A DNA stretch of 64,000 nt from Salmonirosea aquatica (GTDB lineage Bacteria > Bacteroidota > Bacteroidia > Cytophagales > Spirosomataceae), in the NCBI RefSeq assembly GCF_009296315.1, contig NZ_WHLY01000002.1, forward strand, positions 3,640,501 through 3,704,500, in the 5' to 3' direction. Position 1 is the first letter of the stretch, and every line of letters starts with the position of its first letter. The notes beneath the pieces were generated by a model that saw nothing but the letters and a program-made list of their open reading frames with translations, did no database searches and had not been told where the DNA came from. Positions 18,194-27,794 of the stretch are shown piece by piece. The translations under genes and the position numbers were made by a program.

Positions 18194-18562
18194 GGATGTA
18201 TTCGTTTAGAATGAAAGAATACTCAAAGCTATTGGCTCTTTTTCCCAATGTAGAAAATTGACCGTAAAAGAATGTAAAGGAAATGTAAAAGTTGGTAATT
18301 TGTTGCTTTTCAGACTTGTAAGCGCACGCGATTCGCCTTTAAGAACTTTTGTAGGACGTAGGAAGCGACGTGGCTATTCACAGATAAGGTACCTTGAGGT
18401 ACCCTGTAAGGCTTTCAGAATTTTTTGAAAAAAGAGCAGTCAACTGCCTAGTATCAAATTATTTGGGTGAGTTTTTAAAAAAACGAAAATTATTTTGGCG
18501 CAATCAGTAGGAAAAGTCGCATAAATCCTTTGGTTTGTACTTTTAAGGGATTTGATAGTACG
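18194..18562. other. divergent promoter region
   Basis: 369 bp between the exported-protein unit (minus) and nqrA (plus), with no coding sequence that I can support. It contains two closely spaced GGTACC sites, the first inside the palindrome AAGGTACCTT. TACTTTTA at 18538-18545 just before nqrA is a weak match to TAnnTTTG. Confidence 0.55.
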
Positions 18563-19927
18563 ATGGCTAAACCAATTACTCTTCACAAAGGCTACGACAT
18601 CAAGCTCGTTGGCGAAGCCGAATTCACCACATCCGATCTGCCCGTTTCCGAGGTTGTAGCCATCAAGCCGCCGGATTTTCCGGGCCTTGTTCCTAAACTC
18701 ATGGTCGGCGAAGGAGATGAAATTCTGGCCGGACAGCCCCTTTTCTTCGACAAGAATAATCCACAGATCAAGTTCGTTTCTTCGGTTTCCGGCGAAGTGG
18801 CGGAGGTGGTTCGGGGTTCAAAACGGCGGATAATGGAAGTCAGGCTCATACCCGACCGCGGAGAGCGAAGGTACGTGCAGCATGAGCCCGCTGACCCGCT
18901 AATACTTTCCCGAGAAAACATCATCAACCGACTGCTCGAAGGAGGGTGCTGGAACTATATCCGTCAGCGCCCTTTCTCTCTGATAGCCAATCCCGAAGAT
19001 ACCCCCAAGTCTATTTTTGTTTCCTGCTTCGATACCGCGCCGCTGGCGCCTGATTTAGGATATATCGTAGATTTTGAGAAAGAAAATTTCCAAACGGGCC
19101 TCGCCGTTCTGAACCAACTGTCGGTGGGCAATCTGCACATTGGCGTTCGGGGAAAAGCGTCCGGAAAAGACCTCACCGAAAGTGATTTCAAGCAGGTACC
19201 CCATGAGCATATTCATCCTGTTCAGGGCCCGCACCCGGCGGGTAATGTCGGTATCCAGATCCATCATCTCGACCCGATCAAAAAAGGAGATATCGTATGG
19301 TACGTGCATCCGCAGGACGTCATCATCATCGGACGGCTGTTTCGCGAAGGCCGCTACCGCGCCGACCGCGTAGTAGCCCTCACGGGCAGTAGCGTGAAGG
19401 CACCGCAGTATTTCAGGGCTGTGACCGGGCAGACGCTGGCGTCCATTCTGAATACCCGGACCAAAGCCGATACGGCCCGGATCATTCAGGGCAATGTATT
19501 GACGGGTACCACATCCTCAGCCGATGATTTCCTGTCCCATTATACCAATCAGATTACCGTAATCCCGGAAGGTGACGAGCCCGAGTTTCTGGGTTGGCTT
19601 ACGCCGGGTATTAAGAAACTGAGCCTTTCCCGTACTTTCTTTTCGTGGCTTTTTCCCAAGCGCAACTACCAGCTCGATACCAATATGCACGGCGAGGAGC
19701 GGGCGTTTGTAATGACCGGGCAATACGACCAAGTGCTTCCCATGAACATCATGCCCGTGGTTCTTTTAAAATCCATTCTGGCTCGTGACATTGAACGTAT
19801 GGAGCAGTTGGGCATTTACGAAGTTTCGGAAGAAGACTTTGCCCTCTGTGAATTCGTTTGTACCTCCAAAATAGAAGTGCAGCGTATCATATCCGAAGGG
19901 CTGGAGCTAGTTCGGCTGGAAGGTTGA
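18563..19927 (+). CDS. nqrA: Na+-translocating NADH:quinone reductase subunit A
   Basis: A 454-residue peripheral cytoplasmic subunit of Na+-NQR, which couples NADH oxidation by quinone to sodium export. The start is the ATG at 18563 (MAKPITLHKGYDIKLVG); a TTG 11 codons earlier adds a non-conserved tail. Family signatures include FPGLVPKLMVGEGDEILAG, the QRPFSLIA and FVSCFDTAPLAPD region, and HPAGNVGIQIHHLDPI. It is the first gene of nqrABCDEF-apbE, with 92 bp to nqrB. The length is normal for the family. NqrA contributes to the quinone-binding region but carries no flavin. Confidence 0.97.
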   Translation: MAKPITLHKGYDIKLVGEAEFTTSDLPVSEVVAIKPPDFPGLVPKLMVGEGDEILAGQPLFFDKNNPQIKFVSSVSGEVAEVVRGSKRRIMEVRLIPDRGERRYVQHEPADPLILSRENIINRLLEGGCWNYIRQRPFSLIANPEDTPKSIFVSCFDTAPLAPDLGYIVDFEKENFQTGLAVLNQLSVGNLHIGVRGKASGKDLTESDFKQVPHEHIHPVQGPHPAGNVGIQIHHLDPIKKGDIVWYVHPQDVIIIGRLFREGRYRADRVVALTGSSVKAPQYFRAVTGQTLASILNTRTKADTARIIQGNVLTGTTSSADDFLSHYTNQITVIPEGDEPEFLGWLTPGIKKLSLSRTFFSWLFPKRNYQLDTNMHGEERAFVMTGQYDQVLPMNIMPVVLLKSILARDIERMEQLGIYEVSEEDFALCEFVCTSKIEVQRIISEGLELVRLEG

Positions 19928-20019
19928 GCAACCTGACTTTAGACCCATGAGGGTCGATATATTCCCCTCATAGCTCGAACGTCGAACCTCAAATATCGAA
20001 AATCCATAAACAAGAGTCT

Positions 20020-21176
20020 GTGAAACCAATTAGAAACCTAGTCGAGAGCCTGGAACCTCATTTTAAGAAGGGGGGAAGTACGAAAAACTCCATCCGGCTT
20101 TTGATGCCCTCGCGACATTCCTGTTTGTGCCGGGCCACACCACCGAAAATGGCGTCCATATACGTGACGCCATGGATCTCAAGCGTACCATGTTCACCGT
20201 GGTCATCGCGTTGATACCTACCCTGCTCTTTGGGATGTGGAACGTAGGCTACCAGCATTATCTGGCTTATGGTATGGAGGTAGGTTTCTGGGAAAACTTT
20301 GTGTTCGGTTTCGTACGGGTTATGCCCATCGTGGTGGTATCCTACGCCGTGGGCTTGGGTGTGGAATTTGCCTTCGCAGTGGCCAAGGGGCATCAGGTCA
20401 ACGAAGGGTACCTGGTCACGGGGATGCTGATTCCCCTGACTTTGCCCGTCACGGTTCCGCTATGGATGGTGGCTCTTGCCGCGGTTTTCTGTGTAATTCT
20501 GGGCAAAGAGATTTTTGGAGGTACGGGCATGAATTTCATGAATCCCGCCCTGCTGGCCCGCGCCTTTCTGTTCTTTGCCTTCCCGGCCTACATGACGGGC
20601 GACATCTGGACCGATCTTTCGCCTGAGCCTGGCCACGCGTTGGTGGATGCCTGGTCAGGGGCGACTAACCTGGTGGCGTTTGATACCAACTACACCAATA
20701 TGAGTTCGGTTTCCAATATGTTTTGGGGTTTTGAGCAAGGCTCGATTGGTGAAACCAGCGTCTTTGCCATCCTGATCGGCGCCTTCATCCTGATTGCCAC
20801 GGGGGTAGGAAGCTGGAAAATCATGACGGCCTGTTGTATCGGCTTACTCGGTATGGGACTATTCCTGAATCTGGTAGCTCCTGCCGATATACCTACCCAT
20901 GCTATGCACACACCCGCTTATTATCATTTGCTTCTCGGTAGCTTTGCCTTCGGAGCCGTTTACATGGCCACCGATCCCGTCAGCGCCGCCCATACCGAAA
21001 CCGGCAAATGGATTTACGGCATCCTGATCGGAGCCTTCACCGTCGTCCTCCGGGTGTTTAACCCTGCGTATCCCGAAGGAGTCATGCTCAGCATCCTGCT
21101 GATGAACGTTTTTGCACCTTTGATTGACCATATGGTCGTTGAACGCCACATTAAAACCCGACTAAGACGTGCATAG
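20020..21176 (+). pseudogene. nqrB: Na+-NQR subunit B with 1-nt frameshift near the 5' end
   Basis: NqrB is the large membrane subunit that carries covalent FMN and forms much of the sodium path. Translation from the GTG at 20020 gives MKPIRNLVESLEPHFKKGG and then leaves frame. The rest of NqrB (from ATFLFVPGHTTENGVHIRD to the stop at 21176) is read one frame over. The shift falls in a run of six G at 20070-20075, where a seventh G would restore KKGGKYEKLHPAFDALATF. The remainder is intact, with about ten helices and the FMN-attachment motif SGAT (Thr codon 20664-20666). The operon is otherwise complete, so a sequencing error in the G run, or phase variation, is more likely than loss. It overlaps nqrC by 8 bp. 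Confidence 0.9.
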
Positions 21177-21888
21177 CAACCAATATACCTTAGTTTACGC
21201 GGCTGTGTTATCCATCCTGACCGCCGTAGTCCTGGCGGTCGCCGCCGAAGGGCTCAAACCCATGCAGGACGAAAACCTTGCCCTAGATACCCGCTCGAAC
21301 ATCCTGAAGGCGGTGCGCCTTGACTATACCGACCGGGCCAGAATTAACGAGACGTACGAGACCGCTATCGAGGAGCGGGTGGTGAATACAGCGGGCGAAG
21401 TGCTGGAGGAGAAACCCGTGCAGATTGATCTCAAGAATCAAATCAACAAGGAGCCTGCTGAGCGCAAGCTTCCACTTTATATCTATACGGGCGAAGGAGG
21501 CAAGAAGTACTACATTATTCCACTGCGGGGCACAGGACTCTGGGGGCCAATCTGGGGATATGTTTCGCTGGCGGATGACTTCAATACGGTGTATGGTGCC
21601 TACTTCGATCACAAAGGCGAAACGCCCGGCCTGGGAGCTGAGATTGCAGAAGCGCCATTCCAGAATCAGTTCGAAGGCAAGAAAATCATGGACGATGGCA
21701 AATTTGTTTCGGTCAATGTGTGGAAAACCACCTATAAAAGCCCGCTGGGTAATGAACACCGGGTGGATGCGATTTCGGGGGGTACCATCACCTCCAACGG
21801 CACCGATGCCATGCTGAAGAACTGTATTGCGCCCTATGTTTCGTATTTTGAGAAAATTGGCAATAAGAAGCAGGTAGCTTTGAAATGA
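21169..21888 (+). CDS. nqrC: Na+-NQR subunit C
   Basis: A 239-residue subunit with one N-terminal helix (YAAVLSILTAVVLAVAA) and an extracytoplasmic FMN-binding domain. It has the conserved GTGLWGPIWG stretch and the flavinylation site SGGT near residue 202, where many NqrC proteins have SGAT; the acceptor Thr is kept. The GTG start at 21169 overlaps the end of nqrB by 8 bp, indicating coupling. ApbE, encoded at the end of the operon, should attach the FMN. Confidence 0.96.
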   Translation: MHSNQYTLVYAAVLSILTAVVLAVAAEGLKPMQDENLALDTRSNILKAVRLDYTDRARINETYETAIEERVVNTAGEVLEEKPVQIDLKNQINKEPAERKLPLYIYTGEGGKKYYIIPLRGTGLWGPIWGYVSLADDFNTVYGAYFDHKGETPGLGAEIAEAPFQNQFEGKKIMDDGKFVSVNVWKTTYKSPLGNEHRVDAISGGTITSNGTDAMLKNCIAPYVSYFEKIGNKKQVALK

Positions 21889-21958
21889 GTGGTGAGTAGG
21901 TGAGCTTATAAGTCCGCTCATGCACTCCTGAACAATAAATTCATAAATTCTAAAAAAT

Positions 21959-22642
21959 ATGGCAGCACCTACCATCACCGACGCGCCTCCTATAGTAAAG
22001 CAAAAAAAAGAGGCCCTTTTTTCCAAAAAGAATCTTCAAACCCTGCGCGATCCGCTGGACGATACCAATCCCATCACAGTACAGGTACTGGGCATCTGTT
22101 CGGCGCTGGCCGTAACGGTGCAGGTCAAGCCTGCCCTGATTATGGCGCTGGGTGTGATGTTCGTGACGGCCTTTTCCAACCTGATCATTTCGCTCATCCG
22201 TAAATCCATCCCCACCAGGATCAGGATCATCGTGCAGCTCATCATCGTGGCCATGCTGGTGACGATCGTGGATCAGTTGCTGAAAGCCTACGTCTACGAT
22301 GTCAGTAAAAAACTGGCGGTTTTCGTGGGGCTCATCATTACCAACTGCATTATCATGGGGCGGCTCGAAGCCTTTGCCCTGGCCCAGAAGCCCTGGCCGT
22401 CGTTCCTGGACGGCATCGGCAACGGACTGGGCTACGGGCTCATTCTGGTGATGGTGGCGGTGTTCCGGGAGTTCTTTGGCGCGGGATCAATTCTGGGCTA
22501 TAAGCTGGTACCTCAGTGGGCCTACGACCACGGCTACGTCAACAATGGCCTGATGGTGCTCCCTCCCGCGGCTCTGTTCATCATTGGACTGTATATCTGG
22601 TGGCAGCGAAGCCGGAAAGAAGAATTAGTTAATGTATCGTAA
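21959..22642 (+). CDS. nqrD: Na+-NQR subunit D
   Basis: A 227-residue integral membrane subunit with six predicted helices. It keeps the two cysteines of the family (C47 in LGICSALAV and C130 in IITNCIIMGR), which in studied enzymes bind, with NqrE, an iron centre inside the membrane. About 35 extra residues precede the first conserved motif. It follows nqrC by 70 bp. Confidence 0.97.
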   Translation: MAAPTITDAPPIVKQKKEALFSKKNLQTLRDPLDDTNPITVQVLGICSALAVTVQVKPALIMALGVMFVTAFSNLIISLIRKSIPTRIRIIVQLIIVAMLVTIVDQLLKAYVYDVSKKLAVFVGLIITNCIIMGRLEAFALAQKPWPSFLDGIGNGLGYGLILVMVAVFREFFGAGSILGYKLVPQWAYDHGYVNNGLMVLPPAALFIIGLYIWWQRSRKEELVNVS

Positions 22643-22659
22643 TAAGGTACAAAGGGGCA

Positions 22660-22800
22660 AAGTAGCAAAGGCACAAAGTATTTCTGTATTTCAAAGACAA
22701 TTGTAGTCTGAAATAAGCTTTACAAGTGCAAACTACTTTTCGGATTCTGTACTTAGGAATCCTGTCAAACCACATTTTTTACTTTGTGCCTCTGTGCCTT
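22660..22800. repeat. inverted pair of degenerate repeats between nqrD and nqrE
   Basis: The left arm 22660-22680 ends AGGCACAAAGTA and the right arm 22780-22800 begins TACTTTGTGCCT, complementary over 12 bp and more loosely beyond. The left arm continues outward as CAAAG/GCAAAG units. The 99-bp interior has no gene. One of several such intergenic pairs in this window. Confidence 0.65.
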
Positions 22801-22819
22801 AAAAAACTCCTGAACTCCC

Positions 22820-23434
22820 ATGCAACACCTACTAAACCTATTCATCAAAGCCATTTTCGTCGAGAACGTAATCTTTGCGTTTTTTCTGGGAATGTGTTCG
22901 TTTCTGGCGGTATCCAAAAAAATAAAAACGGCCTTCGGACTAGGGCTGGCGGTAGTCTTCGTCATGGTACTCACCACGCCGCTCAATTACTTCATTCTGA
23001 CTTACATGCTGGAGGAAGGTGCCCTGACCTGGATTCACCCGTCGCTGGCGAGTGTGGACCTGACTTTCCTGGCCTTTATCCTCTTTATCTCTACCATTGC
23101 CGGGGCCGTACAACTGGTGGAAATGGTCATTGAGAAGTTCCTACCGGCGTTATACACGTCGCTGGGCATATTTCTGCCGCTCATTACGGTCAACTGCTCC
23201 ATTCTGGGTACGTCGCTGTTCATGCAGGAGCGTGAATATAATTTTGCCGAAACTGCCGTTTTTTCCTTTGGCTCGGGCATTGGCTTTTTCCTGGCTATCG
23301 TCCTGCTGGCCGGTATCCGCGAGCGGTTACGCTATTCCAACGTCCCCGCTCCTTTGCAGGGACTGGGTATCGCCATGTTCATCACCGCCCTGATGGGTCT
23401 GGCGTTTTTGAGTTTTTCAGGAATAAAGCTGTAA
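22820..23434 (+). CDS. nqrE: Na+-NQR subunit E
   Basis: A 204-residue membrane subunit with six helices, homologous to NqrD in inverted topology. It has C26 (FFLGMCSFLA) and a second Cys near residue 120 (LITVNCSILG), the partner ligands for the intramembrane iron centre. Family length is normal. It lies 177 bp after nqrD across the repeat-bearing gap. Confidence 0.97.
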   Translation: MQHLLNLFIKAIFVENVIFAFFLGMCSFLAVSKKIKTAFGLGLAVVFVMVLTTPLNYFILTYMLEEGALTWIHPSLASVDLTFLAFILFISTIAGAVQLVEMVIEKFLPALYTSLGIFLPLITVNCSILGTSLFMQEREYNFAETAVFSFGSGIGFFLAIVLLAGIRERLRYSNVPAPLQGLGIAMFITALMGLAFLSFSGIKL

Positions 23435-23527
23435 CGGGATAAAGGGCGAACGGAAAAAGGTCAACGATTGATGTGAATTCGCGGAAGCAATTCTCTCATT
23501 CATCACTCATCATTCATCATTCAAAAT

Positions 23528-24832
23528 ATGGTTCCCGTACTTGCTGCCAGCGTTGTAGTCTTTATCCTGATCGTATTATTGCTGGCCTTTCTGATTCTGA
23601 CCGCCAAAGACCGGCTCTTGCCGCAGGGCGATGTAAAAATTACGATCAATGGCGAAGAGGACGAGCCGCTGATCGTGAAGCCTGGTGGCTCGCTGCTGTC
23701 CACCCTGGCTGACAATAAACTGTTTCTGGCCTCGGCCTGCGGGGGCGGGGGTACCTGCGCCATGTGTACCTGCATGGTGTACGAGGGCGGGGGAGAAGTG
23801 TTGCCCACCGAAACCAACCACCTCAACCGCCGTCAGGTACGCGAACACATGCGGCTGGCCTGCCAGGTGAAGGTGAAGGAGGATATGAAAATCCGGATCC
23901 CCGAAGAGGTGTTCGGCATTAAGAAACTGGAATGCACCGTGGTGTCCAACTATAACGTGGCCACGTTCATCAAGGAGTTTGAGGTAAGATTACCCGAGGG
24001 CGAAACGCTGGATTTCAAGGCCGGGGGGTACATTCAAATCGATATTCCTGAAACAGTAGTGAAATACGAAGACATGGACATTACGGCCCATCCCGCCTAC
24101 CATGACCGCCCCGACAAATTTCAGGAGGATTGGGACAAGTTCAACTTGTGGCCATTGACAATGGTCAACGAGGAAGAAGTATTCCGAGCCTATTCGATGG
24201 CCAATCACCCTGCTGAAGGAAACATCGTCAAATTGACGGTCCGCATTGCTACTCCTACCTTCGACCGAGCCAAAAACGGTTGGGCCGACGTAAATCCGGG
24301 TATTGCTTCGTCGTATATTTTCAGCCTGAAACCGGGGGATAAAGTCACGATTTCGGGTCCTTACGGGGAGTTTTTTATCAAGGATTCCGAGCGCGAAATG
24401 CTCTACATAGGCGGGGGTGCCGGGATGGCGCCCATGCGGTCGCATCTTTTCCATTTGTTCTATACCGAAAAAACCAAGCGGAAGGTCACGTTTTTCTACG
24501 GGGGGCGTACCAAAAAGGAGCTTTTCTACGTGGATGAATTCCGGCAGATTGAAAAAGACTTTCCCAACTTCAAATTCGTCATCGCACTCGATAACCCGAT
24601 GCCAGAAGACAACTGGACGCTCAAAAAGGATATCGACGATCCCAATGGCGATGGCTTCAAAGGGTTCGTACACAACGTAGTAATCAATGAATTCCTGAAA
24701 AAGCATCCCGCCCCCGAAGACCTCGAAGTGTATTTCTGCGGCCCGCCTATGATGAACCAATCGGTCATTAAGATGGCTGACGACTGGGGAATACCCTCCG
24801 AGCAGGTAGCCTTTGACGATTTTGGCGGATGA
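23528..24832 (+). CDS. nqrF: Na+-NQR subunit F, NADH-oxidising flavoprotein
   Basis: A 434-residue subunit that takes electrons from NADH. It has an N-terminal helix (about 4-25), a [2Fe-2S] ferredoxin domain with C71, C77, C80 and C112, then a ferredoxin-reductase-like FAD domain with the RAYSMANHP motif (about 219) and an NAD-binding domain ([25 protein letters not shown] near the C-terminus). Its TGA overlaps the start of apbE. A run of degenerate ATTCATC units lies just upstream of the start (23500-23525). Confidence 0.97.
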   Translation: MVPVLAASVVVFILIVLLLAFLILTAKDRLLPQGDVKITINGEEDEPLIVKPGGSLLSTLADNKLFLASACGGGGTCAMCTCMVYEGGGEVLPTETNHLNRRQVREHMRLACQVKVKEDMKIRIPEEVFGIKKLECTVVSNYNVATFIKEFEVRLPEGETLDFKAGGYIQIDIPETVVKYEDMDITAHPAYHDRPDKFQEDWDKFNLWPLTMVNEEEVFRAYSMANHPAEGNIVKLTVRIATPTFDRAKNGWADVNPGIASSYIFSLKPGDKVTISGPYGEFFIKDSEREMLYIGGGAGMAPMRSHLFHLFYTEKTKRKVTFFYGGRTKKELFYVDEFRQIEKDFPNFKFVIALDNPMPEDNWTLKKDIDDPNGDGFKGFVHNVVINEFLKKHPAPEDLEVYFCGPPMMNQSVIKMADDWGIPSEQVAFDDFGG

Positions 24833-25824
24833 TGAGGTACCTGGTGGGTTTGGTGTTGCTGGGCTTTGTGAGTTGCCAGAAATCGCGCCCGGCCTACACC
24901 CAGCTCCAGGGCAATGCCCAGGGTACCACCTTCCGGATCGTGTATGAAGATACTGCCGCCCGGGATTTCTCGGCCCCGGTAGACAGCATCTTCCAGGTGA
25001 TAGACCGCAGTATGTCCCTCTGGGATAGTACCTCAATTATTTCCTTGCTGAACGTGAACGATCCGGGGGTGCGTGCCGACGCACATTTTACCAGGGTATT
25101 CCGCAAAGCGTGGGAGGTATCTGATCAAACCGGCGGCTACTTCGATTGCACCGTGGGGCCGCTGGTGAAGAGCTGGGGATTTAGCTACAAGAAAAACCTG
25201 CCACCGCCTGATTCTGAACAGGTAGCTCGTTTGCGGCAACTGGTTGGCTACGACAAGGTCCGGTTACAGGAGGGAAGACTCATCAAGGAAAATCCTCAGA
25301 TTCAAATTGATTTCAACGCTATCGCCCAAGGCTATACGGTGGATGTGCTCGCAGATTTTTTCAAAGCCAGGGGAATTAAAAACTACCTGGTGGAAGTAGG
25401 TGGTGAAGTACGTACCCAGGGCCTCAATGAGCGCGGCAAAATCTGGCGCATCGGTATTGATAAACCTGTGGACAATTTGGCAGTGGATCGCCCGCTGCAG
25501 GCCGTCGTATCCCTTGATGGGCAGTCGTTGGCCACCTCGGGTAGCTACCGCAAGTTTGTGGAGCGCAACGGCCAGCGCTTCAGCCACGCCATCGACCCGC
25601 ATACGGGTTTTCCGATTACCCATCCGCTGCTCAGTATTTCCGTTCTGGCGCCCGACTGCATGACTGCCGATGCCTATGCCACCGCTTTTTTGGTGATGGG
25701 CCTGGAAAAAGCGATTCCGTTGGCAAAGCAAAAAGGCCTGGAAATCTATGGTATCTCGTCAGCAGAAAATGGGAAACTGACCGTGTACCAGTCCGAGGGA
25801 TTTAGGACGGAAGCAGTGGAGTAG
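24829..25824 (+). CDS. apbE: FAD:protein FMN transferase (ApbE)
   Basis: A 331-residue lipoprotein-type ApbE with lipobox LGFVSC (Cys16), so it is anchored on the outer face of the inner membrane or in the periplasm. It attaches FMN to Thr of NqrB and NqrC using FAD. Conserved parts are [40 protein letters not shown] and [10 protein letters not shown]. The start overlaps the nqrF stop (ATGATGA), tying its synthesis to that of its substrates. Confidence 0.96.
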   Translation: MMRYLVGLVLLGFVSCQKSRPAYTQLQGNAQGTTFRIVYEDTAARDFSAPVDSIFQVIDRSMSLWDSTSIISLLNVNDPGVRADAHFTRVFRKAWEVSDQTGGYFDCTVGPLVKSWGFSYKKNLPPPDSEQVARLRQLVGYDKVRLQEGRLIKENPQIQIDFNAIAQGYTVDVLADFFKARGIKNYLVEVGGEVRTQGLNERGKIWRIGIDKPVDNLAVDRPLQAVVSLDGQSLATSGSYRKFVERNGQRFSHAIDPHTGFPITHPLLSISVLAPDCMTADAYATAFLVMGLEKAIPLAKQKGLEIYGISSAENGKLTVYQSEGFRTEAVE

Positions 25825-25825
25825 G

Positions 25826-25839
25826 GTAGGGTACCCTAC
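25826..25839. repeat. 14-bp perfect palindrome containing GGTACC
   Basis: GTAGGGTACCCTAC begins 2 bp after the apbE stop codon. It is a perfect palindrome without loop, so it is a poor terminator. It could be a protein-binding site or one case of the general excess of GGTACC in this DNA. Confidence 0.4.
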
Positions 25840-25879
25840 GAAGTCAAAGGCCGGCACTTTTCTTCGCCATTAGCAAAAA

Positions 25880-26461
25880 ATGTTCGAATCGATCCGAAGC
25901 TCCGTACAAAATCTGGGGTACTTTACCGACGCCGAACTGGCTTTGCTTGTCGGTAGGCTGAAAGTCATTCCCCTGGCAAGAGGTGGCTATTTGCTGCGCG
26001 AGGGCCAGGTTTGTCGGGCTGTGTACTTTGTCAACCGGGGTAGCTTTCGACACTACCAGGTAATGAACGAAATCGATGAGATCAATCTCAATCTGTTCAT
26101 CGAAAACGATTGGATGTTCGATTACCAAAGCTTCACTTCGCAGAAACCTTCCCGTGCGCTGATTCAGGCGGCGGAGAATTCGGAAGTATTCGAACTGAAT
26201 GTGTATGACCTACATGCACTTATCGGAGAATCCAGTACTTTTTTCAGGCTGGGGCATCTGCTGGAATCAGCGCTGGAAAGTTCTGAAAACCGCACCGCCA
26301 ACCTGACACCCGAAACCAAATACCGGAAGCTTCTCCAGACCAAGCCTCAATTGCTTCAGCGATTTCCACTCAAACACATCGCTTCTTATCTGGGAATCAC
26401 ACCCGAAACGCTCAGTCGGGTCCGAAAGAAACTGGCCCGCTCACCTGATTTCTTGATTTGA
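25880..26461 (+). CDS. Crp/Fnr-family transcriptional regulator
   Basis: A 193-residue regulator with an N-terminal cyclic-nucleotide-binding-like beta-roll (about 20-110; PLARGGYLLREGQVCRAVYFVNRGSFRHY) and a C-terminal HTH (FPLKHIASYLGITPETLSRVRKKLA). It is the short Bacteroidota type, in which canonical cAMP contacts are generally not conserved, so the ligand is unknown. It is separated from the next gene by 58 bp that contain a promoter element, so the downstream membrane protein may be its target (inference). Confidence 0.9.
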   Translation: MFESIRSSVQNLGYFTDAELALLVGRLKVIPLARGGYLLREGQVCRAVYFVNRGSFRHYQVMNEIDEINLNLFIENDWMFDYQSFTSQKPSRALIQAAENSEVFELNVYDLHALIGESSTFFRLGHLLESALESSENRTANLTPETKYRKLLQTKPQLLQRFPLKHIASYLGITPETLSRVRKKLARSPDFLI

Positions 26462-26489
26462 ATCAAGCTGTGCTTTCGGACGACTCGGC

Positions 26490-26497
26490 TACTTTTG
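26490..26497 (+). promoter_or_regulatory. TAnnTTTG promoter element
   Basis: TACTTTTG, a full match to the Bacteroidota -7 consensus TAnnTTTG, lies 22 bp before the ATG of the membrane protein gene. No convincing -33 TTTG was found. Confidence 0.55.
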
Positions 26498-26519
26498 CCC
26501 GAAACTTAGTCATAAACAA

Positions 26520-27167
26520 ATGAGCCACCGCTTTGAGAAAAACGCCGGGATTGCGCTACTGGCGGGTTCGTTTTTAATGATAGCGACCATGATCCTGCAT
26601 CCGGCGGGTGGTGACCTGAAACATCTCATCAAGATTCAGAAAATCATTATTGTTTCCCACTCACTCGCCCTTTTATCCATTCCGTTCAGCTTCGTCGGCT
26701 TTCTGGGGCTCACCCGCAGGCTGGGCACCGAGCATTTTCTTTCGCTCACTGCTTTTTCGGTCATGTCGTTCGGACTGGTAGCTGCCCTGGGAGCGGCGGC
26801 CACCAATGGGCTAGCCCTGCCCTTTTTTTTGCAAGATTATCAGGAAGCGTCCCCCGAAACATTAGCCACCGTCAAAATCATGGTGCGGTACAATTTCGCG
26901 CTCAATCATGCCTTTGATTACATACTTTTGGGCGCCATGTGGCTGGCTATTCTGTTCTGGTCGGTGACCGCGCTACTTACCAGTAAATTACATCAAGCGA
27001 TAGGGTACCTTGGACTAAGCCTTACCCTGGTGGCTGGAATCTTAATAACGGCAGGCTATGATTTTGTAAGCCTTCAAGGATTCCGGCTGTTTGTATTGGG
27101 AAGCGTCGTGTGGATAGCGCTGGTAGGAGTTGCCATGATCCGCTCGAGGACGGTAAGAAAAGAGTAG
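26520..27167 (+). CDS. integral membrane protein of unknown function
   Basis: A 215-residue protein with about six hydrophobic segments (15-32, 45-65, 75-95, 130-152, 158-176, 184-205), resembling small DUF4386-like membrane proteins in general look only. The first loop has the short motif HPAGGD. It is preceded by its own promoter element and a Crp-like regulator on the same strand. No catalytic motif is visible. Confidence 0.75.
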   Translation: MSHRFEKNAGIALLAGSFLMIATMILHPAGGDLKHLIKIQKIIIVSHSLALLSIPFSFVGFLGLTRRLGTEHFLSLTAFSVMSFGLVAALGAAATNGLALPFFLQDYQEASPETLATVKIMVRYNFALNHAFDYILLGAMWLAILFWSVTALLTSKLHQAIGYLGLSLTLVAGILITAGYDFVSLQGFRLFVLGSVVWIALVGVAMIRSRTVRKE

Positions 27168-27213
27168 AACCCAGTGAAAAAATGAGTTTTGAACCTGAAC
27201 TAACTAATGTGAT

Positions 27214-27570
27214 ATGTTAACCGACATCAATCCTAAACTACCGATGCGTGACAAAGCCATTACGCGTGACTACTATTTGAGCCAATTAGGATTTGAAGAA
27301 TTGGGTAGTGCCGATTATGAGGGGTACCTGATGGTAAAAAAAGATAAAATCCAGATCCATTTTTTCGAATTCCGGGATCTTGACCCCAAAGAAAATTATG
27401 GACAAGTCTACATTCGGACGAATGCCATCGACACATGGTACCAGGCGTTGTTGGACAAAAAGGTAAGTATCCATCCCAACGGGCACTTGCAAACCAAACC
27501 CTGGGGACAAAAGGAATTTTCTTTACTAGATCCTGATAACAACCTGCTGACGTTCGGACAAAACATCTGA
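27214..27570 (+). CDS. VOC-superfamily protein (bleomycin-resistance-like)
   Basis: A 118-residue protein with the paired beta-alpha-beta-beta-beta fold pattern of the vicinal-oxygen-chelate family: N-terminal PKLPMRDKAITRDYYLSQLGFEEL, central IQIHFFEFRDLD, and C-terminal WGQKEFSLLDPDNNLLTFGQ. Relatives bind bleomycin without modifying it or act as small metal-dependent enzymes. The sequence does not decide which. It stands alone, 46 bp after the membrane protein gene. Confidence 0.85.
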   Translation: MLTDINPKLPMRDKAITRDYYLSQLGFEELGSADYEGYLMVKKDKIQIHFFEFRDLDPKENYGQVYIRTNAIDTWYQALLDKKVSIHPNGHLQTKPWGQKEFSLLDPDNNLLTFGQNI

Positions 27571-27718
27571 CAGGTACGTAGGGATAGCCGCATGAACTCA
27601 ACACCAAGCGAAAGATAGTAGCCTACCTGAATCCGTCGAGTAATGCCCCGAAACGGCAAAGATAAGCGGGTCGTTTAGTATCAGTGCGGAATTGAAGCAG
27701 GGGTTTGTAGCAAAAAAG

Positions 27719-27743
27719 AAGGGTACCTTTTGGAAGTACCCTT
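27719..27743 (-). terminator. terminator of the DksA-like gene
   Basis: AAGGGTAC / GTACCCTT arms with a 9-nt loop; on the minus strand the hairpin is followed by CTTTTTTG. It lies about 50 bp past the stop of the TraR/DksA-family gene. Confidence 0.8.
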
Positions 27744-27794
27744 GCTGGTGATTGATTTAAATAGAGGTAGGTCATACGCCTTCGGATGCTTGGG

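Noticed and set aside
21283-22026. A 247-codon minus-strand frame over nqrC
   Set aside because: Antisense to a conserved subunit with no domain of its own.
23990-25036. A 348-codon minus-strand frame over nqrF and apbE
   Set aside because: Antisense shadow of two well-conserved genes; the protein looks random and Cys/Arg/His-rich.
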